DNA from: Cellulomonas taurus
GTDB taxonomy: Bacteria; Actinomycetota; Actinomycetes; Actinomycetales; Cellulomonadaceae
Assembly (NCBI RefSeq): GCF_012931845.1
Contig: NZ_CP051884.1
Location: 2,604,001 to 2,668,000 of the forward strand
DNA length: 64,000 nucleotides
Direction: 5' to 3'
The notes beneath the pieces were generated by a model. That model ran no database searches, was not told the origin of the DNA, and was given only the letters and a program-made list of their open reading frames with translations. Shown here piece after piece: positions 7,342 to 15,378 of the stretch. Position numbers and translations under genes: made by a program. Every line of letters starts with the position of its first letter. Position 1 is the first letter of the stretch.

Positions 7342-8567
7342 AGCGCCTGCTCGGGGTCGCCCTCGGGGTGCTGACGGCGATCGGCGGCTTCCTCGACATC
7401 GGTGACCTGGTGACGAACGCGGTCGTCGGGTCCCGGTTCGGCCTCTCGCTGGCGTGGGTGGTGGTGGTCGGGGTGATCGGCATCTGCCTGTTCGCCCAGA
7501 TGTCCGGTCGGGTGGCCGCGGTCAGCGGCCGGGCCACCTTCGAGATCATCCGGGAGCGGCTGGGGCCCCGGACCGCACTGGCGAACCTGTCCGCCAGCTT
7601 CGTGATCAATCTGCTCACCCTCACCGCCGAGGTCGGTGGCATCGCCCTCGCGCTGCAACTGGCCAGCAGCGTCGAACCCCGTCTGTGGGTGCCGGTGGCC
7701 GCGCTGGCGGTCTGGCTGGTGGTCTGGCGCACGAAGTTCCAGCTGATGGAGAACGTCACCGGGCTGCTCGGGCTGTGTCTGGTGGTGTTCGCAGTGGCCC
7801 TGTTCCTGCTCGGACCCGACTGGGGCGATCTCGCCTCGCAGGCGCTGGCCCCGGTGATCCCGGAGGGCGAGACGGCGCCGGTGTACTGGTACTACGCGAT
7901 CGCCCTGTTCGGTGCCGCGATGACCCCCTACGAGGTGTTCTTCTTCAGCTCGGGCGCGGTCGAGGAGCGGTGGACCAGGAAGGACCTGTCGCAGTCCCGG
8001 CTCAATGTGCTGGTCGGGTTCCCGCTCGGCGGCCTGTTGTCGTTGGCGATCGCGGGGTGTGCGGCGGTGCTGCTGTTGCCGCAGTCGATCCAGGTCAGCT
8101 CGCTGTCCCAGATCGTGCTGCCGGTGGCCGAGGCGGGCGGCAAACTGGCGCTGACGGTGGTGATCGTCGGGATCGTGGCCGCGACCTTCGGCGCCGCGCT
8201 GGAGACGACGCTGTCCGGCGGGTACACCCTGGCGCAGTACTTCGGCTGGTCCTGGGGGAAGTTCCGCCGCCCGGCGCGCGCCGCCCGGTTCCACCTGGCG
8301 ATGATCGTGGCGTTGGTGGTCGGGGTCGGGGTGCTGATGACCGGGGTCGACCCGGTGCGGATCACCGAGTACTCGGTGGTGTTCTCCGCCGTCGCGCTGC
8401 CCCTGACCTACCTGCCCATCCTGGTGGTGGCGAACGACCCGGAGTACATGGGCGACCAGGTGAACGGCCGGGTCACCAATGCCCTGGGGTCGATCTACCT
8501 GGTGCTGATCCTGGTCGCGAGCGTGGCGGCGATCCCGCTGCTGATCGTCACGGGGGTGGGGGCATGA
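7338..8567 (+). CDS. NRAMP-related metal transporter with altered metal-site motifs
   Basis: 409 residues, about 11 membrane segments. The fold is recognisable as NRAMP/LeuT-like: the first helix region reads GGFLDIGDLVTNAVVGSRFG where classical NRAMPs have DPGN, and the sixth reads AAMTPYEVFFFSSG where they have MPH. The aspartate is kept, but the asparagine and histidine positions differ, so the transported ion may not be Mn2+ or Fe2+. Overlapping start and stop codons join it to the lipoprotein upstream and a PRC-barrel gene downstream. Mg2+ is a guess from the PRC link only. Confidence 0.78.
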   Translation: MKRLLGVALGVLTAIGGFLDIGDLVTNAVVGSRFGLSLAWVVVVGVIGICLFAQMSGRVAAVSGRATFEIIRERLGPRTALANLSASFVINLLTLTAEVGGIALALQLASSVEPRLWVPVAALAVWLVVWRTKFQLMENVTGLLGLCLVVFAVALFLLGPDWGDLASQALAPVIPEGETAPVYWYYAIALFGAAMTPYEVFFFSSGAVEERWTRKDLSQSRLNVLVGFPLGGLLSLAIAGCAAVLLLPQSIQVSSLSQIVLPVAEAGGKLALTVVIVGIVAATFGAALETTLSGGYTLAQYFGWSWGKFRRPARAARFHLAMIVALVVGVGVLMTGVDPVRITEYSVVFSAVALPLTYLPILVVANDPEYMGDQVNGRVTNALGSIYLVLILVASVAAIPLLIVTGVGA

Positions 8568-8965
8568 GACGGCGACGCATCCGACCGGCGCCGGGGGCGG
8601 CGTCCCTGCTGCCGGAACCGGACCAGCCGGGCCGGGTGCTGGACGCCCGGCTGCACCTGCTGGACCGCCTGATCCTCGATCGCACCGGGGAACCGGTGAC
8701 CACCGTCGCCGATGCGGAGATCGACGGGCAGGAGGTCCCCCGGGTGACGGCCGTGCTGGCCGGCCCGGTGCTGGCCACCCGGATCTTCGGCGGCACGCCC
8801 CCGGCGTCCCGGTGGGAGCGGATCCCCTGGTCCGACGTCACCGAGGTCGGCACCACGCTCCGGGTGGGCTCGAACGCCGACGACCTGACGGTGAGCTGGG
8901 TCGAACGCTGGGTCCGGGACCGGATCATCGCGCGCATCCCCGGAGGGCGTCATGCTCCTGAGTGA
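8564..8965 (+). CDS. PRC-barrel-like protein 1
   Basis: 133 residues. After a short basic N-terminus the pattern VLDARLHLLDRLILDRTGEPVTTVADAEIDG resembles a PRC-barrel, the small beta fold found in RimM, in photosynthetic reaction centre H subunits and attached to MgtE-type proteins. The ATG overlaps the transporter stop (ATGA at 8564-8567), and the tail overlaps the next PRC gene by 14 bases. Tight coupling implies a function with the transporter, perhaps as a cytosolic regulator (inference). Confidence 0.6.
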   Translation: MRRRRIRPAPGAASLLPEPDQPGRVLDARLHLLDRLILDRTGEPVTTVADAEIDGQEVPRVTAVLAGPVLATRIFGGTPPASRWERIPWSDVTEVGTTLRVGSNADDLTVSWVERWVRDRIIARIPGGRHAPE

Positions 8966-9317
8966 CCTGCTGGACCTGCCGGTGTTCGACGAGGGGCGGC
9001 AGGTCGGCTACGTGGTGGACGTCCGGCTGGTGCTGGACGGCCCGCCGGTCGGCCCTCTGGCGGCGCCCCGGCTGCACGGGCTGCTGGTCAGCCCGCGCAC
9101 CGGCGGTTCGTTCCTGGGCTACGAACGCTCCGACGTGTCGGCGCCGTGGCCGATCGCGCACTGGCTGCGCTGGCGGCACCGCGGCACCTTCCTCGCGCAC
9201 TGGACCGACGTCGAGCGCGCCGACGGTGACGGGGTGCTGCTGCGACCCCGCGCGCCCCGCTACCGGGCGGCGCTGACCGGACCCACGCCCGCCCGACCCG
9301 CAGGCACTGAGCGCTGA
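8952..9317 (+). CDS. PRC-barrel protein 2
   Basis: 121 residues starting MLLSDLLDLPVFDEGRQVG, then YVVDVRLVLDG, the standard PRC-barrel opening in which a protein states its location residues and then a G-x-V-x-D-x-R/V strand. It is better conserved than the preceding PRC-like gene and is the last gene of the four-gene transporter operon. A similar opening (LAGTPVFDPIGDQVGRVRDV) is present in the MgtE_N protein at 63127. Confidence 0.72.
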   Translation: MLLSDLLDLPVFDEGRQVGYVVDVRLVLDGPPVGPLAAPRLHGLLVSPRTGGSFLGYERSDVSAPWPIAHWLRWRHRGTFLAHWTDVERADGDGVLLRPRAPRYRAALTGPTPARPAGTER

Positions 9318-9333
9318 GAGTCGATTCGGTCGT

Positions 9334-9339
9334 TACCAT
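9334..9339 (+). promoter_or_regulatory. -10 hexamer of mqo (leaderless mRNA)
   Basis: TACCAT lies 7 bases before the GTG start of mqo at 9347. No Shine-Dalgarno sequence is seen, so the transcript probably starts at the start codon. Confidence 0.5.
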
Positions 9340-9346
9340 CGGTGAC

Positions 9347-10792
9347 GTGTCTGAGGTCGATGTCGCCCTGGTCGGCGGTGGCGTGATGAGCGCCACCCTC
9401 GCCACCCTGCTGTCCGAGTTGGAACCCACCTGGTCGGTGGAGGTGATCGAACGCCTCGACGCCGTGGCCCGGGAGAGCTCGGATGCCTGGAACAACGCGG
9501 GCACCGGCCACGCAGCCCTGTGCGAGCTGAACTACACCCCGGAGCTGCCCGACGGGTCGATCGACATCGCCAAGGCGGTGCGGATCAACGAGCAGTTCTC
9601 GCTGTCCACCGAGCTGTGGGACCACCTGATCGCATCCGGGCGTCTGCCGGGTGACGACTTCCGCACCCCGGTGCCGCACATGACGTTCGTGCAGGGTGAG
9701 CGGGACGTCGACTACCTGCGTCGTCGGCACGCGGCGCTCGCCGCGCACCCGCGGTTCGCGGCGATGGAGTTCTCCGACGACCCGGCCGTGATCGCCGAGT
9801 GGGCACCGCTGGTCATGGCCGGCCGGGAGCCGGGACCGGTGGCGGCCACCCGAGCACCGGACGGTTACGACGTCGACTTCGGTGCCCTGACCCGGCATCT
9901 GCTGGACGACCTGGACGCCCGCGACACCCGGATCGCCACCGGCGAGGAGGTCCGCGACCTGCGGCGGGGCCCGGGTGGCGGCTGGCAACTGCTGATCCAG
10001 GACCGCGCCACCGGTCGGGTGCGGGTGCTGAACGCCCGGTTCGTCTTCGTGGGGGCCGGTGGCGGCGCGCTCCGGCTGTTGCAGCGCTCCGGCATCCGCG
10101 AGATCCGGGGCTACGGCGGTTTCCCGATCGCCGGGCAGTTCCTGCGCACCCGCAACCCGGCGCTGGTCGCGGCGCACCACGCCAAGGTCTACGGGAAGGC
10201 AGCGGTGGGTTCGCCGCCGATGTCCGTCCCGCACCTGGACGCCCGGGCGGTCGGCGGCGGGCACGCCCTGTTGTTCGGCCCCTATGCCGGGTGGAGCATG
10301 AAGTTCCTCAAGCACGGTTCCTGGGGCGACCTGCTGCGCACCATCCGGCCGGACAACATCTGGCCGATGCTGTCGGTGGGGCTGAAGAACGTCGGGCTGC
10401 TGCGCTACCTGATCACGGAGGTGCTGGCAGGTCGCCAGCAGCGGATCGCCAGCCTGAAGGCGTACCTGCCCACCGCCGTCGACTCCGACTGGGAGCTGAT
10501 CACCGCCGGTCAGCGCGTGCAGGTGATCAAGCCGGTGCCGGGGGGTGGCGTGCTGGAGTTCGGCACTGAGCTGGTCACCGCGGCGGACGGCAGCATCGCC
10601 GGTCTGCTGGGCGCCTCGCCGGGGGCGTCCACGGCGGCGTCGGCGATGGTCGACCTGCTGGAGCGCTGCTTCCCGTCCCGGATGACCGAGTGGGCGCCTC
10701 GGTTGCACGCGATGATGCCGTCGCTCGGCGCGGACGGGGTCGCGGACGCCGACGCCCCGGACGAGGACCCGGATCTGGTCGACCAGGCGTGA
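9347..10792 (+). CDS. mqo: Malate:quinone oxidoreductase
   Basis: 481 residues. It begins VDVALVGGGVMSATLATLL, the FAD-binding motif of Mqo, followed by ERLDAVARESSDAWNNAGTG, which is diagnostic for the family. It is a membrane-associated FAD enzyme that oxidises malate to oxaloacetate and passes electrons to the quinone pool, a TCA-cycle step used in many actinobacteria. It is about 20 residues shorter than longer Mqo proteins but ends with a natural-looking acidic tail. It is single-gene and followed by a clear hairpin terminator. Confidence 0.95.
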   Translation: MSEVDVALVGGGVMSATLATLLSELEPTWSVEVIERLDAVARESSDAWNNAGTGHAALCELNYTPELPDGSIDIAKAVRINEQFSLSTELWDHLIASGRLPGDDFRTPVPHMTFVQGERDVDYLRRRHAALAAHPRFAAMEFSDDPAVIAEWAPLVMAGREPGPVAATRAPDGYDVDFGALTRHLLDDLDARDTRIATGEEVRDLRRGPGGGWQLLIQDRATGRVRVLNARFVFVGAGGGALRLLQRSGIREIRGYGGFPIAGQFLRTRNPALVAAHHAKVYGKAAVGSPPMSVPHLDARAVGGGHALLFGPYAGWSMKFLKHGSWGDLLRTIRPDNIWPMLSVGLKNVGLLRYLITEVLAGRQQRIASLKAYLPTAVDSDWELITAGQRVQVIKPVPGGGVLEFGTELVTAADGSIAGLLGASPGASTAASAMVDLLERCFPSRMTEWAPRLHAMMPSLGADGVADADAPDEDPDLVDQA

Positions 10793-10810
10793 TCGGCTGG
10801 TGACACGGGC

Positions 10811-10852
10811 GCGGCCCGCCAGAGTCGCCCCCTGCAGACTCCGACGGGCCGC
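10811..10852 (+). terminator. Hairpin terminator after mqo
   Basis: GCGGCCCG (10811-10818) pairs with CGGGCCGC (10845-10852), with an inner AGAGTC/GACTC stem. It starts 18 bases after the mqo stop. There is no T-run, as is common in actinobacteria. Confidence 0.6.
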
Positions 10853-10930
10853 CCACGGTGAAGTGCCCTCCACACGAGACCGTGTCATCCCGGTCATCCG
10901 GTGGCGCGTCGGATCTGTCACGTGGATCAG

Positions 10931-10948
10931 ATGTGATCTGGGTCACAT
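10931..10948. promoter_or_regulatory. CRP/GlxR-type operator
   Basis: The core TGTGATCTGGGTCACA at 10932-10947 is an exact TGTGA-N6-TCACA palindrome, extended by one base pair on each side. This is the consensus for CRP-family regulators, including actinobacterial GlxR and Crp. It lies in the 348-base gene-free gap between mqo and the histidine phosphatase gene, about 190 bases before the latter. Confidence 0.7.
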
Positions 10949-10961
10949 CAGCCAGGCAGAG

Positions 10962-11000
10962 GCGAAGGCCCCGGAGCAGGGGGTGATCCGGGACCTTCGC
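10962..11000. terminator. Strong stem-loop in the mqo-phosphatase gap
   Basis: GCGAAGGCCCCGG (10962-10974) pairs with CCGGGACCTTCGC (10988-11000), with one opposed C/A. It follows the CRP-type palindrome by 14 bases. It may end read-through in either direction. I see nothing else in the rest of this gap (11001-11131). Confidence 0.5.
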
Positions 11001-11140
11001 GCCGCGAGCCTAGCCCCACCCGAGCGCGCGTGGGCGACTTTCCACCGAACTCTCACCCGGGTGAGCACACTCCCGGTGGCTCCCCGGGATCGTCACGGCT
11101 CGGGATGCGCCCACCCGGCGGGCCTGGAACGGTGGCGTGC

Positions 11141-11908
11141 ATGGTCAGCGAGTTGTGGCTGGTACGACACGGCGAGAGCACCGGCAATGTGGCCGCGACC
11201 CGTGCTGAACGCGCGGGCGAGGACGAGGTCGGCGTGCCGACCCGGGACGCCGACACCCCCTTGTCCGACACCGGCCGCGAGCAGGCGTCGGCCCTCGGTG
11301 CGCACTGGTCGCGGGCACAGGCACTCCCGGACACCCTCTGGTGCTCGCCCTACCTGCGCGCGCGGGAGACCGCCCGGATCGCCCTGGACGGCGCCGGGCT
11401 GCGGCTGCGCACCCGGGTGGACGAACGGCTGCGGGACCGCGAGCTGGGCGTGGTCGACGGCCTGACCAGCCACGGGATGCGCGCACGCTTCCCGCAGGAG
11501 GCTGCCCGGCGCGACCATCTCGGCAAGTTCTACTACCGCCCGCCGGGCGGGGAGTCGTGGACCGACGTCGCGCTCCGGCTGCGCTCGGTGCTGCGGGACA
11601 TCCAGGACGGGCCCGGCGAGCGGGTGCTGATCGTGGCGCACGACGCGGTGATCTGGCTGCTGCGCTACATCCTGGAGGAGCTGGACGAGGAGAGCCTGTT
11701 CGCGCTGATCGGCCGGGGCAACGTCCGCAACACCTCGGTCACGGTGCTCAGGCGGCGGGACGACAGCTGGGTGGCGGATGAGGCCAACGACGTCGGGCAC
11801 CTGGAGCGCTCCGACGCCGAGGTGACCGAGCACGCCGGCACCGAGGAGGCCGGTGCGCCCGCCCATCGGGGCGACCATCGGACCGCACCCGCGGGGCAGC
11901 CCCGATGA
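11141..11908 (+). CDS. Histidine phosphatase family protein
   Basis: 255 residues from the ATG at 11141 (GTG at 11132 is an alternative). The catalytic LVRHGESTGN is at residues 7-16, and the second catalytic histidine is in VAHDAVIWLL. Family members transfer phosphate through a phosphohistidine; substrates range from phosphoglycerate to nucleotides, so none is claimed. The last 40 residues are acidic and variable. The stop overlaps the nnrD start by four bases (ATGA at 11905-11908). Confidence 0.85.
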   Translation: MVSELWLVRHGESTGNVAATRAERAGEDEVGVPTRDADTPLSDTGREQASALGAHWSRAQALPDTLWCSPYLRARETARIALDGAGLRLRTRVDERLRDRELGVVDGLTSHGMRARFPQEAARRDHLGKFYYRPPGGESWTDVALRLRSVLRDIQDGPGERVLIVAHDAVIWLLRYILEELDEESLFALIGRGNVRNTSVTVLRRRDDSWVADEANDVGHLERSDAEVTEHAGTEEAGAPAHRGDHRTAPAGQPR

Positions 11909-12753
11909 GCGCCACCCCGCTGACCCCGGCCGAGCTGCGCGGCTGGCCGCTGCCGGAGCGCGCCGGGAGCAAGGACGACCGCGGTGGTGTCCTGGTGATC
12001 GGCGGCGCCCGACCGACGCCGGGCGCCGTGCTGCTGGCCGGTGCGGCGGCGCTCCGGATCGGTGCCGGACGCCTCACCCTGGCCGTCGCGTCCTCGGTGG
12101 CACCGGCCTGCGCGGCCCAGTTCCCCGAGGCCGGGGTGCTCTCCCTGCCGGAGGACCCGGACGGTTCACCGACCGGTGCCGACGCACCCCGGTTGGCGCA
12201 GGAGATCGCCCGCACCGACGCGGTGGTGGTCGGTCCGGGGCTGGACGAACCGGAGGGCGCCGCCGCCCTGCTGTCCACGGTGCTGGCCACCGCCGACGGC
12301 GCTGCGGTGCTGATCGACGCCTTCGCCCTCGGCGTGCTGCCGGGGCTGGAGGTCGAGCTGCCCGACCGCACGGTGCTGACCCCGAACCTGACGGAGGCCG
12401 CCCGACTGCTGGACCAGGAGCAGGTGGATCCGCAGGACGCCGCGGCCCGGGTCGCCGAACGGTACCGGGCGGTGGTGAGCTGCGCCGGGCAGATCGCCCA
12501 CCCGGACGGCCGTCGCTGGACCACCGCCTCCGGCCATCCCGGGCTGGGAACCTCGGGCAGCGGCGACGTGCTCTCGGGGGCGATCGGCGGGCTGTTGGCG
12601 GGCGGCTGCTCCCCGGAGCAGGCGGCGGCGTGGGGCACCGCGGTGCACGCCACGGCCGGTGACCGGTTGGCGGCGCGGATCGGACCGCTGGGCTTCCTGG
12701 CCCGGGAGCTCACCGAGGATATCCCGGGGCTGCTGGTGGAGTTCGGCGCCTGA
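11905..12753 (+). CDS. nnrD: ADP-dependent NAD(P)H-hydrate dehydratase
   Basis: 282 residues, the YjeF C-terminal (ribokinase-like) domain alone. It has DRGGVLVIGGA, DAVVVGPGLDEPEG, LTPNLTEAARLL and the anion-hole/catalytic GTSGSGDVLSG. It converts the damaged cofactor NAD(P)HX back to NAD(P)H using ADP. The epimerase partner domain NnrE is not fused and not nearby. It is coupled to the phosphatase gene upstream and converges with the sigma-partner gene, four bases away. Confidence 0.92.
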   Translation: MSATPLTPAELRGWPLPERAGSKDDRGGVLVIGGARPTPGAVLLAGAAALRIGAGRLTLAVASSVAPACAAQFPEAGVLSLPEDPDGSPTGADAPRLAQEIARTDAVVVGPGLDEPEGAAALLSTVLATADGAAVLIDAFALGVLPGLEVELPDRTVLTPNLTEAARLLDQEQVDPQDAAARVAERYRAVVSCAGQIAHPDGRRWTTASGHPGLGTSGSGDVLSGAIGGLLAGGCSPEQAAAWGTAVHATAGDRLAARIGPLGFLARELTEDIPGLLVEFGA

Positions 12754-12757
12754 CCGG

Positions 12758-13867
12758 TCAGCTGTCCTGCGGCCCGGTGACGTCGGTCCAGCCCACCGCG
12801 AGGTCGTAGCGGAACTGGGTGACGGTCGGTTCGTCGATCTCCAGCAGCTCGGAGGACAGAGTGACCTCCTCCCGGCCGGCGATCGCGCCGGTGTCGGGGT
12901 CGATCAGCAACACACGCACCGTCGGATCCAGGTCCCAGTCGGCGGCCGGGAACGCCAGCGCGACGGCCCCCTCCCCGACCCGGTCGGTGACGGTCCCGGC
13001 CAGGCTCAGCCCCGGCTCGTCGGCCAGCACCTGCCACAGGGCGGCGTCCAGGTCGGCGGGCAGCACCAGGCGGTCGGCGAGGTCGGTGATCGCCAGGTAG
13101 AGACAGGTGGCGGTGTTCGGCGATCCCGGCTGGTCGCAGCCCAGGGACGACAGGCTGCCCAGCAGCTCGGCCCGCAGGGTGGCCGGGTCCCGGGACAGAT
13201 CGGCCGCCTGATCCGGGTCGAACGTGCCCGCGGGCAGCACGTCGACGGCGGCGTTCGCCGGGGCGGTGTCGACCGTCTGGTCGAGGACCAGTGCACCGGA
13301 GGGCGCCAGCCCGGGTCCGCGCCACTGCACGAAGGTCGCCGACCCGTCCGGCGCGATCCAGGTCTCCCCGACGGTCGGCTCCACCGCCATCGTGGTGCTG
13401 TCGTCGCCCACGTTCACCGACAGCAGCCAGCTCTGCGACAGGGTGTGCTGCACGTCGCCGACCGGTTCCGGGTCCACCCGGGCGGCGGCGACGGCCGACA
13501 GCGCCGCCAGGCGGTCACCCGCGGGCTCCCCCTCACCCGCCGCCAGCGCCTCGGGGTCGATCGGATACGCCAGCATCGGCGGGGCGGCGGCGTGCGCGAC
13601 CGGGTCACCGAGGTGCGAGGGCACCAGGCCGATCCCCACCGCGAGCAGCACCGCGGCGGCCGCGCCGGCGGCGACGGTCCACGGCGACCGGCGGCGTCGG
13701 CGTAGCGGCACCACGTTGTCCGGCGCCGCGTGCACGAGGGCGTCGACCCGGCGTGCCACCTCGGCGTCGGTCATCGACTCGTCCGTCGCGGGCGCGCCGA
13801 GTCCCACCTCGTCCAGCAGCGCCGCCAGCGCGTCGACCTCGGCGGCGGCGCGGCGCTCGTCGCTCAT
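12758..13867 (-). CDS. Membrane-anchored sigma-factor partner (CU044_5270-like)
   Basis: 369 residues with a cytoplasmic N-terminal part, a basic RRRRR stop, one membrane segment (about 63-82) and a large exported C-terminal domain rich in VPLPADLDAALWQVLADEP-type repeats of alpha/beta character. It overlaps the ECF sigma gene by four bases (ATGA at 13864-13867), the standard sigma/anti-sigma arrangement. The usual HxxxCxxC zinc motif is absent, so direct anti-sigma activity is only inferred. In related proteins this type is usually labelled CU044_5270. Confidence 0.65.
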   Translation of the reverse strand: MSDERRAAAEVDALAALLDEVGLGAPATDESMTDAEVARRVDALVHAAPDNVVPLRRRRRSPWTVAAGAAAAVLLAVGIGLVPSHLGDPVAHAAAPPMLAYPIDPEALAAGEGEPAGDRLAALSAVAAARVDPEPVGDVQHTLSQSWLLSVNVGDDSTTMAVEPTVGETWIAPDGSATFVQWRGPGLAPSGALVLDQTVDTAPANAAVDVLPAGTFDPDQAADLSRDPATLRAELLGSLSSLGCDQPGSPNTATCLYLAITDLADRLVLPADLDAALWQVLADEPGLSLAGTVTDRVGEGAVALAFPAADWDLDPTVRVLLIDPDTGAIAGREEVTLSSELLEIDEPTVTQFRYDLAVGWTDVTGPQDS

Positions 13868-14418
13868 CGCGCTCCCCTCTCCCGGTCGAGTTCGTCCTGC
13901 AGTGCCGCCGCCAGTCGGGTGCGCGCCCGGGACAGCCTGCTGGTCACGGCGGTCACGCTGCAGCCGAGCTCCCGGGCAGCCTCGGTCGACGTCAACCCGC
14001 CCCAGACGGTCAGGGTCATCGCGTCGGCCTCCGCCTCGGGGAGCAGCGCGACCAACCGGCGTGCCCGGTCGTCGGCGGCCTGCGCGTCGGCCGGGTCGGG
14101 CGCGTGCACGAAGGCGTCGGCGGCGACCAGTTCGGTGCCGAGCGCCACCCGGCCCCGCTGGGTGTGCGCCTGGCGGATCTTGTTCCGGGCCACCCCGTAG
14201 ACCCACGGCCGGACCCGGTCGGGTTCGGGCAGCTCGGCCCACCGGCGCCAGACGACCAGGAACACCTCGGAGAGCACGTCCTCGACCTGCTCGTCCGGCA
14301 CCTGACGACGGATGAAGCCGCGCAGCGCCGGTGCCAGGTCGCGGTAGAGGTCGCCGAAGGCGGCGACGGCACCCGCCGCCGCGTCCGACTCCCCCGCGTC
14401 GCTGCCCCCTGCTGCCAC
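13864..14418 (-). CDS. ECF RNA polymerase sigma factor
   Basis: 184 residues from a GTG at 14418. Region 2 is seen as RQVPDEQVEDVLSEVFLVVW followed by RPWVYGVARNKIR, and region 4 as GGLTSTEAARELGCSVTAVT with SRLSRARTRL. It recruits RNA polymerase to specific promoters, probably in response to an envelope signal sensed by the membrane partner coupled downstream. The I36-type protein gene starts 400 bases upstream on the same strand and could be the first gene of the same unit. Confidence 0.88.
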   Translation of the reverse strand: MAAGGSDAGESDAAAGAVAAFGDLYRDLAPALRGFIRRQVPDEQVEDVLSEVFLVVWRRWAELPEPDRVRPWVYGVARNKIRQAHTQRGRVALGTELVAADAFVHAPDPADAQAADDRARRLVALLPEAEADAMTLTVWGGLTSTEAARELGCSVTAVTSRLSRARTRLAAALQDELDRERGAR

Positions 14419-14437
14419 GTCACCTTCAGATCACTCA

Positions 14438-14818
14438 CTAACAGTTCGACGTGGTCATGGTACGGACGGAGCTGCTCGGGATGGACGTGGAGGTGAGCAG
14501 ACCGCCCGCGTCCACGCACACCCAGCTGCCGGTGCCCCCGGCACCCGAGTAGAGCCGGACCGCCACCCCGGTGCGGTTCCAGACCGTGCGGGCGGTGGCG
14601 ACCGCCGTGGACTGGGTGCCCGCACTGCCGGTGCTCCAGAACGCCCCGCCGTAGCCGACAGCGCCCCAGATGCAGAACCGGTTCGCGGCACACTGACCGG
14701 CGCTGAAGGCGTTCACCGTGTCGTCGTCGGCGTGCGCGAGGCCGGGCAGGGCGAACAGCAGGGAACCGGAGAGGGCGACCGCCGCCAACCGGCGACGCAG
14801 CGAGGATCGGGTGCTCAT
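14438..14818 (-). CDS. Secreted peptidase-inhibitor I36-like protein
   Basis: 126 residues with a clear signal peptide: RRRL, a hydrophobic core and a cut after AHA (near residue 30). The mature part has the gamma-crystallin-like I36 pattern CAANRFCIWGAVGYGGAFW, and a later GTGSWVCVDAGG. Streptomyces I36 proteins inhibit metalloproteases; inhibition is only expected here, not shown. Four Cys suggest disulfides. It ends 20 bases before the sigma-factor start on the same strand. Confidence 0.75.
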   Translation of the reverse strand: MSTRSSLRRRLAAVALSGSLLFALPGLAHADDDTVNAFSAGQCAANRFCIWGAVGYGGAFWSTGSAGTQSTAVATARTVWNRTGVAVRLYSGAGGTGSWVCVDAGGLLTSTSIPSSSVRTMTTSNC

Positions 14819-14849
14819 ATCCAGGACATCCGATGGCCTCCCCCCCGGG

Positions 14850-14873
14850 TCACTGTGATGTTGGTCACAGTGA
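14850..14873. promoter_or_regulatory. CRP/GlxR-type operator between I36 and NUDIX genes
   Basis: TCACTGTGA (14850-14858) and TCACAGTGA (14865-14873) are a perfect 9-bp inverted repeat with a six-base spacer and a TGTGA-N6-TCACA core. It lies in the 76-base divergent gap and overlaps the probable -35 of the NUDIX gene, so binding should repress that promoter; the effect on the I36 gene is unknown. Confidence 0.75.
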
Positions 14874-14888
14874 GGCCCCTGCCATACT
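14861..14888 (+). promoter_or_regulatory. Promoter of the NUDIX gene (leaderless)
   Basis: A TTGGTC -35 (14861-14866) and a CATACT -10 (14883-14888) are separated by 16 bases. The -10 is six bases before the GTG at 14895, so the message probably starts at the initiation codon. Confidence 0.5.
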
Positions 14889-14894
14889 CGCCGG

Positions 14895-15377
14895 GTGACC
14901 GAGCACTACGCGCATGACGACCACATCGACGGCCGCAGTCTGCTGGTCGCGGCCTCCTACCTGCTGGTGCTGGACGGCGATCGGGTGCTGCTCCAGCTCC
15001 GGTCCGGGACCGGCTACCGCGACGGGCACTGGGCGACGCTGGCCGGACACGTCGACCCGGGCGAGTCGGTGCACGAGGCGGCGGTCCGCGAGGCGCGCGA
15101 GGAGGCGGGCATCGCGGTCGACCCGGCCGATCTGGTGCCGCTGACCACGCTGCACCGGTTCGAGCGGTCGGGGCCGCAGGTCGAGCAGCGCGCCGACGTG
15201 TTCTTCCTGACCCGTGCCTTCACCGGCGAGGCGACGCTGCGGGAGCCGGACAAGGCGGCGCGGATGCAGTGGTTCGACCTGGACGCCCTGCCCGAGCCCC
15301 TGGTGCCGCACGAGGCGGCGGTGATCGCCGCCTGGCGGGCCGGTCAGCTGCCCGCCGTGTGGTCGATGCCGGCCTGA
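14895..15377 (+). CDS. NUDIX hydrolase
   Basis: 160 residues with a full Nudix box: GHVDPGESVHEAAVREAREE followed by AGI (residues about 51-73), matching GX5EX7REUXEEXGU. The box binds Mg2+ and hydrolyses a nucleoside diphosphate linked to another group; no substrate can be read. Its promoter is overlapped by a CRP-type palindrome. It converges with the DUF1304 gene, one base apart. Confidence 0.88.
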   Translation: MTEHYAHDDHIDGRSLLVAASYLLVLDGDRVLLQLRSGTGYRDGHWATLAGHVDPGESVHEAAVREAREEAGIAVDPADLVPLTTLHRFERSGPQVEQRADVFFLTRAFTGEATLREPDKAARMQWFDLDALPEPLVPHEAAVIAAWRAGQLPAVWSMPA

Positions 15378-15378
15378 C

